Position numbers and translations under genes: made by a program
The notes under the pieces: generated by a model
What the model was told of the DNA's origin: nothing
What the model saw: only the letters and a program-made list of their open reading frames with translations
The model's database searches: none
NCBI RefSeq assembly: GCF_002197665.1
Contig: NZ_NBBJ01000001.1
Span: forward strand, 806,001-870,000
Direction: 5' to 3'
From: Sphingomonas mucosissima
GTDB lineage: Bacteria; Pseudomonadota; Alphaproteobacteria; Sphingomonadales; Sphingomonadaceae
DNA length: 64,000 nucleotides
Part shown: positions 1-8,207 of the stretch, piece by piece
Position numbering within the stretch: the first letter of the stretch is position 1
Layout: each line of letters begins with the position of its first letter

Positions 1-57
1 GCCGAAAGCTGGCCGAAATCGGCCCGAGTGGAGGCGTGAGCAAGAAGGCAGAGGCTG

Positions 58-486
58 ATGAGCACTGACATCGTGATTTATCACAATCCCGAATGCGGCA
101 CGTCGCGCAACGCACTGGCGATGATCCGCAATGCCGGGATCGAGCCGCATGTGATCGAGTATCTGAAGACGCCGCCCTCGCGCACGATGCTGGAGAGTTT
201 GATCGCGCGCGCGGGCATCGGCGCTCGCGCCTTGCTGCGCGAGAAGGGCACGCCCTTTGCCGAACTTGGCCTGGGCGACGAGAGTCTGGACGACGCCCAG
301 CTCATCGACGCAATGATGGCGCACCCCATCCTGATCAACCGTCCGCTGGTGGTCTCGCCGCTCGGCGTGAAGCTGTGCCGCCCCTCAGAGGAAGTGCTCG
401 ACCTCATCCCCGAAGAACAGCGCGGTGCCTTCACCAAGGAAGATGGCGAGCAGGTGATCGGCGCCGACGGGCAGCGCGTGCGCTAA
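58..486 (+). CDS. arsC: Arsenate reductase, glutaredoxin-dependent (ArsC)
   Basis: A 142-residue cytoplasmic protein of the thioredoxin-fold ArsC family (plasmid R773 type), which reduces arsenate to arsenite using glutathione and glutaredoxin. The N-terminal [13 protein letters not shown] motif carries the catalytic cysteine at residue 13. The RPLVV...LCRPSEEV stretch around residues 95-110 supplies the arginines that hold arsenate in this family. Length is normal. The ATG follows a GA-rich ribosome binding site (AAGGCAGAGG). It is the first complete gene of an operon with the arsenite exporter 16 bases downstream and arsH after that, which supports the call. The operon probably begins left of the window, where an ArsR-type regulator would be expected but cannot be seen. 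Confidence 0.93.
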   Translation: MSTDIVIYHNPECGTSRNALAMIRNAGIEPHVIEYLKTPPSRTMLESLIARAGIGARALLREKGTPFAELGLGDESLDDAQLIDAMMAHPILINRPLVVSPLGVKLCRPSEEVLDLIPEEQRGAFTKEDGEQVIGADGQRVR

Positions 487-502
487 CGGGAGAGGCAGCG
501 CC

Positions 503-1573
503 ATGTCTGAACGATTCGCCGCGCCCGCTCCAGCCGAATCGGCACTGGGCACCTTTGAACGCTTCCTGTCCATCTGGGTGGCGCTCGCCATCGCCGCGGG
601 CATTGCGCTGGGCCTTGTGGCGCCCGGGCTGGTGGGGCAGCTTGCCGCCTTCGAATACGCCTCCGTCAATCTCGTCGTCGCGGTGCTGATCTGGGCGATG
701 ATCTATCCCATGATGGTCGGCGTCGATTTCGGCAGCATCAAGGGCATCGGCAGGAAGCCCAAAGGGCTGGTCATCACGCTGGTGGTGAACTGGCTGATCA
801 AGCCATTCACCATGGCCGCGCTGGCCGTGCTGTTCTTCGACTATCTGTATTCCGGCCTGATCCCGGCTGCAGAGGGGGATCAATATATTGCCGGCCTGAT
901 CCTGCTGGGCGCGGCGCCCTGTACGGCCATGGTCTTCGTGTGGTCGCAGATGACCAGGGGCGACCCGGCCTATACGCTGGTGCAGGTCTCGGTGAACGAT
1001 CTGGTGATGATCGTCGCCTTTGCGCCGATCGTTGCGCTGCTGCTGGGCGTGACCGACATTGCGGTGCCGTGGGAAACGCTGCTGCTGTCGGTTGGCCTGT
1101 ATGTTGTGGTGCCCTTGGTGGCGGGGGCGATCACCAGGCGGACGGTCGTGTCTGGCCACGGGGGCGATGAAGCCGCCGTTGATGCGTTTACCGCGCGGCT
1201 CAAACCATGGTCGATCATCGGCCTGTTGGCGACGGTGGTGCTGCTGTTCGCCTTCCAGGCACAGACGATCATCGGCAATCCGCTGCTGATTGTGCTGATC
1301 GCTATCCCGATCATCATCCAGTCCTACGGCATCTTCGCGCTCGCCTATTTCGCCGCCAAGGCGTGGCGCGTGCCGCACAATATCGCGGCGCCGTGCGCCA
1401 TGATCGGTACGTCGAATTTCTTTGAGCTCGCCGTCGCGGTGGCCATCGGGCTTTTCGGACTCTCGAGCGGCGCCGCGCTGGCGACGGTCGTCGGAGTGCT
1501 GGTTGAGGTTCCGGTCATGCTGACGCTGGTGGCTTATGCCAACCGCACGCGCGACCGCTTCCCTGCAGCCTGA
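503..1573 (+). CDS. acr3: Arsenite efflux permease, ACR3 family
   Basis: A 356-residue inner-membrane protein with about ten hydrophobic segments. It belongs to the ACR3 (BART superfamily) arsenite/antimonite exporters rather than the unrelated ArsB family. The [16 protein letters not shown] segment near residues 133-148 contains the family's conserved, functionally required cysteine (C140). The [11 protein letters not shown] motif near residues 69-79 is also typical. It expels the arsenite made by ArsC. The gene lies 16 bases after arsC with a GGGAGAGG ribosome binding site and 11 bases before arsH, so all three are almost certainly cotranscribed. Confidence 0.93.
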   Translation: MSERFAAPAPAESALGTFERFLSIWVALAIAAGIALGLVAPGLVGQLAAFEYASVNLVVAVLIWAMIYPMMVGVDFGSIKGIGRKPKGLVITLVVNWLIKPFTMAALAVLFFDYLYSGLIPAAEGDQYIAGLILLGAAPCTAMVFVWSQMTRGDPAYTLVQVSVNDLVMIVAFAPIVALLLGVTDIAVPWETLLLSVGLYVVVPLVAGAITRRTVVSGHGGDEAAVDAFTARLKPWSIIGLLATVVLLFAFQAQTIIGNPLLIVLIAIPIIIQSYGIFALAYFAAKAWRVPHNIAAPCAMIGTSNFFELAVAVAIGLFGLSSGAALATVVGVLVEVPVMLTLVAYANRTRDRFPAA

Positions 1574-1584
1574 ACAGCGAGACC

Positions 1585-2328
1585 ATGACCAGACTTCGCC
1601 ATGTGACCGATCCCGATCACTTGCCGGCGCTGCGGGCCGAATACGTCCATCAGCGCCCTGCGCTGGGGCTCGGCACTTTCGATCCGCCGCCGCGCATTCT
1701 GCTGCTCTACGGGAGCTTGCGCGAGCGTTCCTATTCGCGGCTCGCCGTAGAAGAAGCCGCGCGGCTGCTCCAATTCTTCGGGTGCGAGACGCGCATCTTC
1801 GACCCATCGGACCTGCCGCTGCCCGATCAGGTGGCGCGCGACGATCATCCCGCGGTGCATGAGCTGCGGGAGCATTCGCTCTGGTCGGAAGGGCAGGTCT
1901 GGTGCAGCCCCGAGCGGCACGGGCAGATCACCGGCATCATGAAAACGCAGATCGATCACCTGCCGCTCGCCTATCAAGGCCTCCGGCCGACGCAGGGCCG
2001 TACCCTGGCAGTGATGCAGGTTTCGGCTGGTTCGCAAAGCTTCAACAGCATCAACACCCTACGCATCCTCGGTCGCTGGATGCGCATGTTCACCATCCCC
2101 AATCAGTCCTCCATCGCCAAGGCATATGAGGAATTCGACGAAGCGGGCCGGATGACGCTGTCGAGCTATTACGACAGGATCGTCGACGTGATGGAGGAAC
2201 TGGTGCGCTTCACCGTGCTCCTGCGCCCGCACGTCGAGCAACTCACCGACCGTTATTCCGAACGCAAGGACCGCGCGGCGCCGGTGGCGACCCATGTGGA
2301 ACGGGCGAAGCTGGCAACAGAGGACTGA
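1585..2328 (+). CDS. arsH: ArsH, NADPH-dependent FMN reductase / organoarsenical oxidase
   Basis: A 247-residue flavodoxin-like protein. The [15 protein letters not shown] stretch near residues 39-53 is the ArsH flavin phosphate-binding signature (GSLRxxSxS). In studied bacteria ArsH is an NADPH:FMN oxidoreductase that oxidises trivalent organoarsenicals and confers resistance to them. Its place at the end of an arsC-acr3 operon, 11 bases after the exporter, is standard. The C-terminal tail with [13 protein letters not shown] also matches full-length ArsH. Nothing looks truncated. Confidence 0.93.
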   Translation: MTRLRHVTDPDHLPALRAEYVHQRPALGLGTFDPPPRILLLYGSLRERSYSRLAVEEAARLLQFFGCETRIFDPSDLPLPDQVARDDHPAVHELREHSLWSEGQVWCSPERHGQITGIMKTQIDHLPLAYQGLRPTQGRTLAVMQVSAGSQSFNSINTLRILGRWMRMFTIPNQSSIAKAYEEFDEAGRMTLSSYYDRIVDVMEELVRFTVLLRPHVEQLTDRYSERKDRAAPVATHVERAKLATED

Positions 2329-2397
2329 GCCAGGTCTGTGGCGGCAGCTTGCGACCTGCCCGCTGCCCACGGGGACGGTCGCGCTCACGACGTCAGG

Positions 2398-2997
2398 TCA
2401 CTTCAGGTCCTGTGGCGCTGTGGCCATGGGGCCGAACACCAGCCGGTCGATGATGTCGGCGACCGCCGCGGCGTCCTGTGGCCAATCTTGTTCCAGCCAC
2501 CAGCGCAGGATCGTAAGCGTCGCAGCGACGCTGTGTACGACGCCCAGATCGCGTGGAAGCCATCCCGGAAAGAGCGCGTCGGCAGAGTTCGCGGCTGCGA
2601 TGGCGCGCGCGGTGATGTCACGACGCATCGCGTCGCCGGCGCCGATGAGCAGGGCTTCGCAGAGCGGACGCCGCGCCTCCACGAACCGGGTCAGCGCCAA
2701 CGCCGCCGCGCGGGAGGCGTTTGCCAGCACGAGTGGTGCGATCAGGTGGAGAAGCTCGCCAATCAATTGGTCCGCAATCTCCGCCAACAGCGCCTCACGC
2801 GTCGGATAGTGGCGAAAAAAGGTTGCGTAGCCAACGCCGGCGCGCGTGGTGATCGCGGCGACGGTCACCTCCTCGAACGGCATCTCCGAAACGAGATCAA
2901 GCAAGGCCGATTGAAGCGCCTGGCGTGATTTGATGATCCGCGCGTCGCGGCGCGGCTCCCTTGATTTGGCGGCTGGCCTCGCCACTTTATGATCCAT
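2398..2997 (-). CDS. TetR/AcrR-family transcriptional regulator
   Basis: A 199-residue one-component repressor. Residues about 18-65 form the TetR DNA-binding domain, with the helix-turn-helix read as FEEVTVAAITTRAGVGYATF followed by FRHYPTREALL. The C-terminal ligand-binding half is alanine/leucine-rich and gives no ligand clue. The gene is divergent from a cytochrome P450 with only 24 bases between start codons. A perfect palindrome (2987-3009) spans its own start codon. Control of both itself and the P450 is therefore the simplest reading; the inducer is unknown. Confidence 0.88.
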   Translation of the reverse strand: MDHKVARPAAKSREPRRDARIIKSRQALQSALLDLVSEMPFEEVTVAAITTRAGVGYATFFRHYPTREALLAEIADQLIGELLHLIAPLVLANASRAAALALTRFVEARRPLCEALLIGAGDAMRRDITARAIAAANSADALFPGWLPRDLGVVHSVAATLTILRWWLEQDWPQDAAAVADIIDRLVFGPMATAPQDLK

Positions 2998-3009
2998 AGT
3001 GTATCATAA
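2987..3009. promoter_or_regulatory. Probable TetR operator, 7-9-7 palindrome
   Basis: TTATGAT, nine bases, then ATCATAA: a perfect inverted repeat. It covers the TetR gene's start codon (2995-2997) and the short gap to the P450 gene. Size and symmetry fit a TetR dimer site. Binding is inferred from position, not shown. Confidence 0.6.
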
Positions 3010-3021
3010 TAGGCGTAGCAG

Positions 3022-4185
3022 ATGACTGATCAAGCGATCCTTAGTCGTTGCCCTCTCTCCACGCAGGACAGCCGTAAGTCAGCCGCCGTTGCGCAAGCGG
3101 GGGGCGGCGTGGCGGGCATGCGCGTGGTGCGGGACTTCGCTGAGGCGCGCGGCCTCCTGCGCAATCCAGATGCGCGGCAGGCGGGGTTTCTCGCCGATCT
3201 GGTCAACAAGGTGTCGCTGACCCGCGCACCGATCCTCTACCAGCATGGGGCGGAACATCGCCGCCAACGCGGCGCGACCGCGCGCTTCTTCGCACCCCGC
3301 GTCGTGACCACCGCTTACCGCGCGCTGATGGAGCAGACCAGCGACGAGCTGGTGGGCCGTTTCAGCACCACCGGCAGTGCAGACCTCGACGAGCTCGGGC
3401 TCGAAATGGCGGTGACGATCGCGGCGGAGATCGCCGGGCTGACCGACAGCGACCGGCGAGGGATGGCCAAGCGGCTCGGCGCGTTGGTCTCCGGCATGCC
3501 GCGGGGAGGATCACGGCTCGCAACGATTCTCGGCTTTGCGCGCGGCCAGGCACGATCGCTGAACTTCCTGTTGCGCGACGTCAAACCGGCGATCGCCAGC
3601 AGGCGGAAGCAGCGGCGCGAGGACGTGATCTCTCACTTGCTCGACCAGGGCTATTCGGAACGCGAGATCCTGACCGAATGCCTGACCTATGGCGCCGCGG
3701 GGATGATCACCACGCGTGAGTTCATCACCATGGCGGGCTGGCACCTGCTGGAGAACGACGACCTGCGCGGGCGATTCCTGGAGGGCGACGAGGCATCGCA
3801 GATTGCGATCCTGGAGGAGATCCTCCGCCTGGAGCCAGTGGTCGGCGTCCTGTTTCGCAGGCTCGATGCCGATGCGACCGTCGTCGCGCTCGACGTGCGG
3901 GGGGCGAATGCCGACGAGACGGCCGTCGGGGCATGCCCGTACAGCCTCGATCCGGAGCGGAAGCTCGCCGACAAGGTCGGGAGGGCCGGGCTTGCCTTCG
4001 GTGACGGGGAGCATCGCTGCCCGGGCGCCCAGGTCGCGTTGCAGGAGGCGGCCATCTTCCTTGACCGGCTGCTGCGCGTGCCGGGCGTCCGGCTCGAGCG
4101 AGCGCCGGACATCGGGTGGAATGCGCTGATCGCCGGCTACGAACTGCGGAGGGCGAGACTTGCTTGCGGTGCCGCGGTGTCGTGA
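3022..4185 (+). CDS. Cytochrome P450
   Basis: A 387-residue soluble bacterial P450 monooxygenase. The haem-binding loop LAFGDGEHRCPGAQVAL places the axial thiolate at C333. The K-helix ExxR motif is E266-I-L-R269. The I-helix oxygen-activation region reads GAAGMITT near residues 224-231. It is slightly shorter than most bacterial P450s (about 400). No ferredoxin or reductase is adjacent, so electron partners must come from elsewhere. It is divergent from, and probably repressed by, the TetR protein next to it. Its substrate cannot be told from sequence. The ribosome binding site is weak, so the start is only probable. Confidence 0.9.
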   Translation: MTDQAILSRCPLSTQDSRKSAAVAQAGGGVAGMRVVRDFAEARGLLRNPDARQAGFLADLVNKVSLTRAPILYQHGAEHRRQRGATARFFAPRVVTTAYRALMEQTSDELVGRFSTTGSADLDELGLEMAVTIAAEIAGLTDSDRRGMAKRLGALVSGMPRGGSRLATILGFARGQARSLNFLLRDVKPAIASRRKQRREDVISHLLDQGYSEREILTECLTYGAAGMITTREFITMAGWHLLENDDLRGRFLEGDEASQIAILEEILRLEPVVGVLFRRLDADATVVALDVRGANADETAVGACPYSLDPERKLADKVGRAGLAFGDGEHRCPGAQVALQEAAIFLDRLLRVPGVRLERAPDIGWNALIAGYELRRARLACGAAVS

Positions 4186-4309
4186 TCGCGGGTGTTCATC
4201 GGGCCTGGCTGGTCCACGTTGCGCCGCCGCTACGGTTGGCAAGCGCCTCTCGGCGGAAAGAGCATGGTCCGACAGCTTGATCGGAGCGCCTCGACTTGAA
4301 GTTGGCCGC

Positions 4310-4885
4310 TCAGCGCGCCGTTCGTGTGTTCGCGTCGATGCCGGCGCCGGGCACATAAGCGTCGATGAGCGCGCCGACGTAATCGGGGCTCTTGGCCGTG
4401 AGATTTTCGTGCGGACGGCCGGGCGCGTAGATGAAGCCGTGAACCTTGTAGATCGTGCCGCCAAGCCCGTTTGAGTCGCGGAACCAGACCTTCACCTCGC
4501 TCCAGTCATTGTTCTTGCTCACATCAAAGACGGTGACGTCCTGCTCGGCATGTCCGCGTTCCCCGTCGAAGCGGGACCAATTGGCGTGGGTGAGCATCAA
4601 CACGCGGGATTCGACGGTGCGGCTGACCACCGCGACATGCCCCAGGGGAAGCCGGCTCTGACGGGCAAACGCGATGACGGACCCCACGCGCGGCTGCTCG
4701 CCCCGTTGATAGCGATCTTTCGCCTGATCCCACCAGGTCCAGGCGTCGCCATAGATCTGGATGCCTGATGCCTGACGCGCGAATGGGACGCACTGGCCGA
4801 CATAGTCGAGCAGCGAGCGAGCCTCGGCTGGCCGACCCAGGAGGCACGCGAATGCCGTTACAAGAGCAAGAGCAGTGTGCTTCAT
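4310..4885 (-). CDS. Secreted CHAP-domain cysteine amidase/peptidase
   Basis: A 191-residue protein with an N-terminal signal peptide (cleavage near AEA at residues 21-23) and a CHAP fold. The catalytic cysteine is C33 in GQCVPFAR, the histidine H84 in LGHVAVV, and the polar third residue probably N103 in THANW. CHAP enzymes cut peptide or amide bonds in peptidoglycan or glutathionylspermidine, so a periplasmic wall-modifying role is likely. ATG at 4885 is preferred over the GTG three bases earlier because of a GGGAC ribosome binding site. It lies just left of the exopolysaccharide locus in the same direction as the RTX beta-helix gene, but a hairpin separates the two. Confidence 0.8.
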   Translation of the reverse strand: MKHTALALVTAFACLLGRPAEARSLLDYVGQCVPFARQASGIQIYGDAWTWWDQAKDRYQRGEQPRVGSVIAFARQSRLPLGHVAVVSRTVESRVLMLTHANWSRFDGERGHAEQDVTVFDVSKNNDWSEVKVWFRDSNGLGGTIYKVHGFIYAPGRPHENLTAKSPDYVGALIDAYVPGAGIDANTRTAR

Positions 4886-5080
4886 CACGTCCCGGCTTAT
4901 CTCCGACCGTTGATCAACCAGTTGCCGATGCGGGTTAACACCCCGTTACTGCTGCCGTTAACACGGTGGGCCGTCCCGGACCTGAACCGATGGGCTGTAA
5001 GTGCCTGTTCCGATGCAACCACTTTGGGGAACGTGGCTGGCGATGTGTTCGGGACATTAAAGAATGCAGGCCAAATGGGG

Positions 5081-5103
5081 CGGCCGGAGTTCTCCTCCGG
5101 CCG
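5081..5103 (-). terminator. Hairpin, likely terminator of the RTX beta-helix gene
   Basis: A perfect 9-bp stem CGGCCGGAG / CTCCGGCCG with loop TTCTC, 15 bases beyond the stop codon of the leftward gene. The run that follows on the minus strand is only weakly T-rich, so termination may be inefficient. Confidence 0.55.
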
Positions 5104-5117
5104 GCCGGTACTTGGAC

Positions 5118-7058
5118 TTACAACAGGAATGCGGAGGCGCTGAGATGGTCCACTCCAAGCAGCGAGATGCTTAGATCCGCGACGCCGTCGCCGGTCATAT
5201 CGGCCATGCACACCACGCCATCGGCGGTCCGTTCATAGCGCAGCTCGCCGGCCTTTTTCGTGAAGGCGCCGGTTCCGATGAAGCGGAAAGCGTCATTGAA
5301 GTCCGTATTGAGGTTCGCATCCATCAAGGAGAGCGAAATTCGATCGCCCTTTTCGAAATCGACGATCACATCACGGTCACCAAACGATTCGTCGCGGAAC
5401 AGGAAGGTGTCCGCGCCAGGGCCGCCGCTCATGCGATCGTTACCCGCGCCCCCCTCGATGATGTCGGCGTCCGCGCCGCCCCAGATGCGGTCGTTGCCTT
5501 CGCCGCCGATGAGGGTGTCCGCACCAGTGCCGCCGTATAGCATGTCGTTGCCGGCACCGCCGTTCAGGCTGTCCTTGCCGGCGTCGCCGTAAAGCCAGTC
5601 GTCACCTTCGAGACCCTGCATCGAGTCATTGCCAGCGCCGCCAAACAGCTTGTCCCCACCGGCCGTGCCGACCAAGCGATTGTCCAGGGCATTGCCGTAA
5701 CCGGTCAGGCCGGGCGCGAGCAGGCGCAACGTCTCGACATTGTCGGGCAGTGTGTAATCGATCGAGGCATAGACGGTGTCCGTGCCAGCGCCGCGCGCCT
5801 CGACGACCAGATCCCGCGCAGAGTGGACGAAGTAGACGTCGTCACCCGCGCCGCCTTCCATGCGCGTGTTTCCGTCACCGCCGGTCAACTGATCATTGCC
5901 TTTTCCGCCGAGGAGGATGCTGTCGCCGAATGCGGCAGCCTTTAGGCGATCCGCCCCGTCAGTCCCGACGACGCGGGTGACCGGCACTGGCGGTGGGGGC
6001 AGATCGGCGAGCGCCCGGAACTCATCGACAACTTGGCTGAGAACTGGCGAATCACCCGCAGTTTTGACCCAGGCGGCGTTGGCTGCGAGCCAATCGCCGA
6101 CAAAGGCGCTGCCCTGATCATAGATTGCCTTGGTAGCCTTGTTGCCACTGGGCGGCGCAATCGTCTTTCCGTCGATCACATACACCTGCGCGACGTTGCC
6201 GGTCATGGCCGTCACATCAGCGATGCGGATCCACGAGGCCTGATCGAGATACCCGGCAACGATGTTGTCATTGACCGCCAGGCCATCGGCGCGTTCGACG
6301 TGGATGCCGTTGAACATCCCGCCAACCACCAGATTGTTGGAAATCGACACGTTTTTATAGGGCAGGACATTCGTCTCATCGCCCATGAAGATGCCCTGGA
6401 TTGCGCCGCCGTTGCCGCGATGAACCACGTTGCCGGTGATGGTGATGTTCTCGGCACTCACCTTCTGGTTGGCGGTCCAGAACTGGATAGCGTCCGGGTG
6501 ATCGCCCGCGGCCGGATGGAAGTTCGTGAAAACGTTGTCGGCGATGAGGATGTTCGAAAGGCCGCCGCCGTGGAAACCGTCGGCTCGCAAATCGTGGAAG
6601 TAGTTACCCTTGACCGTCACGCCCGTGTTGTCGAGCATGTTGATGCCGTAGCGAAGGTGCGTGATTTCCGAATTGGTGATCGAGACATCCCGGCTGCCGC
6701 GCACCATGAAGGGATTGGACTGATAACCCAGCTCGCCTTCCTGCCCGCGGATCACCACGCTATCGAAGCTGACCTTTGCCGCATTCTTGATCTCGAAGTC
6801 ATATTGCGTCGACCAGTCCTTGTCCGCGAAGACAACATTGCGGAACGTGACGTTCTCGACGCCGAAAGCCTTCAGACCGTTGATCTCGGCGGGCTTGTCC
6901 GGCGTGGCGGAGGTGATCGTGACCGGTGCGGCGAACTTGATGTCGCGCAGGACGACCTTGTCGTAATTGCCCGCCGCGAGCGCGATCGTGTCGCCAGCGC
7001 GAGCACGTGTCGCAGCCGCCATCAGTTCCGCTGACGTGGAGACGCTAATCGTTGCCAT
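5118..7058 (-). CDS. Secreted right-handed beta-helix protein with RTX calcium-binding repeats (possible polysaccharide lyase/epimerase)
   Basis: 646 residues. Residues about 1-325 are a right-handed parallel beta-helix with many N-rich coils (for example ISNNLVVGGMFNGIHV). A proline linker near 354-359 follows. Residues about 383-551 carry RTX nonapeptides of the GGxGxDxLx type, and the C-terminus ends hydrophobically (SASAFLL). This layout, with no N-terminal signal peptide, fits type I secretion of an extracellular calcium-folded carbohydrate-active protein. Start ATG at 7058 is chosen for its AGGAA ribosome binding site; an upstream in-frame start at 7136 has none. The helix part is clearly paralogous to the protein at 16908-18038. 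Catalytic residues cannot be assigned. Sphingan clusters are recalled to hold a lyase-like SpsR/GelR, but equivalence is not shown. Confidence 0.82.
   Translation of the reverse strand: MATISVSTSAELMAAATRARAGDTIALAAGNYDKVVLRDIKFAAPVTITSATPDKPAEINGLKAFGVENVTFRNVVFADKDWSTQYDFEIKNAAKVSFDSVVIRGQEGELGYQSNPFMVRGSRDVSITNSEITHLRYGINMLDNTGVTVKGNYFHDLRADGFHGGGLSNILIADNVFTNFHPAAGDHPDAIQFWTANQKVSAENITITGNVVHRGNGGAIQGIFMGDETNVLPYKNVSISNNLVVGGMFNGIHVERADGLAVNDNIVAGYLDQASWIRIADVTAMTGNVAQVYVIDGKTIAPPSGNKATKAIYDQGSAFVGDWLAANAAWVKTAGDSPVLSQVVDEFRALADLPPPPVPVTRVVGTDGADRLKAAAFGDSILLGGKGNDQLTGGDGNTRMEGGAGDDVYFVHSARDLVVEARGAGTDTVYASIDYTLPDNVETLRLLAPGLTGYGNALDNRLVGTAGGDKLFGGAGNDSMQGLEGDDWLYGDAGKDSLNGGAGNDMLYGGTGADTLIGGEGNDRIWGGADADIIEGGAGNDRMSGGPGADTFLFRDESFGDRDVIVDFEKGDRISLSLMDANLNTDFNDAFRFIGTGAFTKKAGELRYERTADGVVCMADMTGDGVADLSISLLGVDHLSASAFLL
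5406..5912 (-). repeat. RTX nonapeptide-coding repeats
   Basis: Tandem codons for glycine/aspartate-rich nonapeptides such as GGAGNDMLY and GGEGNDRIW, in several blocks broken by a non-repeat stretch. They form the calcium-binding beta-roll of the protein above. Confidence 0.85.
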
Positions 7059-7390
7059 GTGAAGTTCCTGCTTGAGATCCCGCGAGATCACGCGGGCTTC
7101 CAACGCAGTCAGTGATGCGGCAGGAGCCTTGATCAAAAGATTAATAAATAGCTAAGCACTAATACTATAGCGGACCGATCTATAGACGAGTTTGATAAAC
7201 GCGGGCGTAGATCGGCGGGTATGCATCCATTATGGATGTAAATTGCGCCATTCAAGGTTGAGCGCCAAAGGAAACGGCGTACGGATTGTTGCGGAAACTG
7301 TGACGATGCATGGGCTGGAGCATTACTTCCCGGCTAAACTCGGTGGTGTTGCGCTTCGGGTGTCGTGTTCGTCATGCTGGGAGGGACGCG
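7059..7390. promoter_or_regulatory. AT-rich divergent promoter region with two symmetric elements
   Basis: 332 bases between the leftward RTX beta-helix gene and the rightward export gene, noticeably richer in A+T than its surroundings. It holds CTATAG-N9-CTATAG (7165-7185) and CATCCAT-T-ATGGATG (7224-7238), both symmetric and plausible regulator sites. No coding potential was found. Promoters in both directions are inferred from gene orientation; no clear -35/-10 pair is asserted. Confidence 0.45.
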
Positions 7391-8194
7391 ATGCCAAACC
7401 GTTGGGCCTGTATCTTCGTGTACGCGATGATCGCTGCGTCACCTTCTGCACACGCGCAGCAGCCGGCTTCCGCCGGCAGCGAAATGCCGTCCGATCAGCG
7501 GCCACCTTATGTCCTCGGACGGGGTGACGTTGTCGAGACCGCGGTGATCGGGCGGACCGATTTCGACGCGCGCGTGGAAATACAGGAGGATGGCGCCGTT
7601 CTGTTGCCGTTCGTGGGCGCAGTGCCTGCTGCCGGGCGGACCCCTTTGGAGCTGCGTGACGACTTGCGCGCGCGACTGATCCGCGGGAGCTTCCTGGAAA
7701 ACCCGATCGTAACCGTTTCGGTCGCGACCTTCCGAAGCAGGTATGTCACCGTTTTGGGTCAGGTCAATCAACCGGGCATCGTGCCGATCGACCGGGATTA
7801 CCGCTTGTCGGAAATCGTTGCACGCGCGGGCGGTGTCAGCGCGTCAGCGGATACCATCGTGCTGACGCGGCCTGACGGATCATCACAGGCGGTCTCGCTG
7901 CGCGCGATCGCAGCGGCGCCGGTGACGGAGGATCCACAAGTAGGCTCGGGGGACAAGGTGTTCGTGGCGGCGCCGGCCACCTTCTACATTTACGGGCAAG
8001 TAAATACGCCCGGGGCGTTCGCACTTGATCGGCCCATGACGGTGCAGATGGCGCTGGCGCGCGGCGGGGGACTCACCGCGCTTGGCTCCCCCAAACGCGT
8101 GAAGCTGGTGCGCGCGGGGCGGGAGGTAAAGGTCCGCCTCAACGAGGAGCTGCGGTCCGATGACGTGCTTGTCGTCGGCGAGCGGTTCTTTTGA
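7391..8194 (+). CDS. Polysaccharide export outer-membrane protein (Wza/BexD/OMA family)
   Basis: 267 residues. The signal peptide ends near SPSAHA (residue 23). A Poly_export domain with YVLGRGDVVETAV follows, then two SLBB-like blocks (VTVLGQVNQPGIVPI and FYIYGQVNTPGAFAL). It forms the outer-membrane channel for capsule or exopolysaccharide. There is no lipobox cysteine at the cleavage site, unlike E. coli Wza. ATG at 7391 is preferred over an in-frame ATG at 7310 because it has a GGGAGGGAC ribosome binding site and yields a clean signal peptide. It begins a three-gene unit with the chain-length and kinase-like genes. Confidence 0.9.
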   Translation: MPNRWACIFVYAMIAASPSAHAQQPASAGSEMPSDQRPPYVLGRGDVVETAVIGRTDFDARVEIQEDGAVLLPFVGAVPAAGRTPLELRDDLRARLIRGSFLENPIVTVSVATFRSRYVTVLGQVNQPGIVPIDRDYRLSEIVARAGGVSASADTIVLTRPDGSSQAVSLRAIAAAPVTEDPQVGSGDKVFVAAPATFYIYGQVNTPGAFALDRPMTVQMALARGGGLTALGSPKRVKLVRAGREVKVRLNEELRSDDVLVVGERFF

Positions 8195-8207
8195 TCGGGG
8201 GGCGGCA

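Noticed and set aside
1..68. Tail of an upstream gene (possibly an ArsR regulator)
   Set aside because: All three forward frames close within 68 bases (stops at 39, 58 and 68) and none carries enough residues to choose between them.
431..1807. Long minus-strand open frame opposite acr3
   Set aside because: Histidine/arginine/glutamine-rich translation of the kind produced antisense to GC-rich genes; the plus-strand arsenite exporter is unambiguous.
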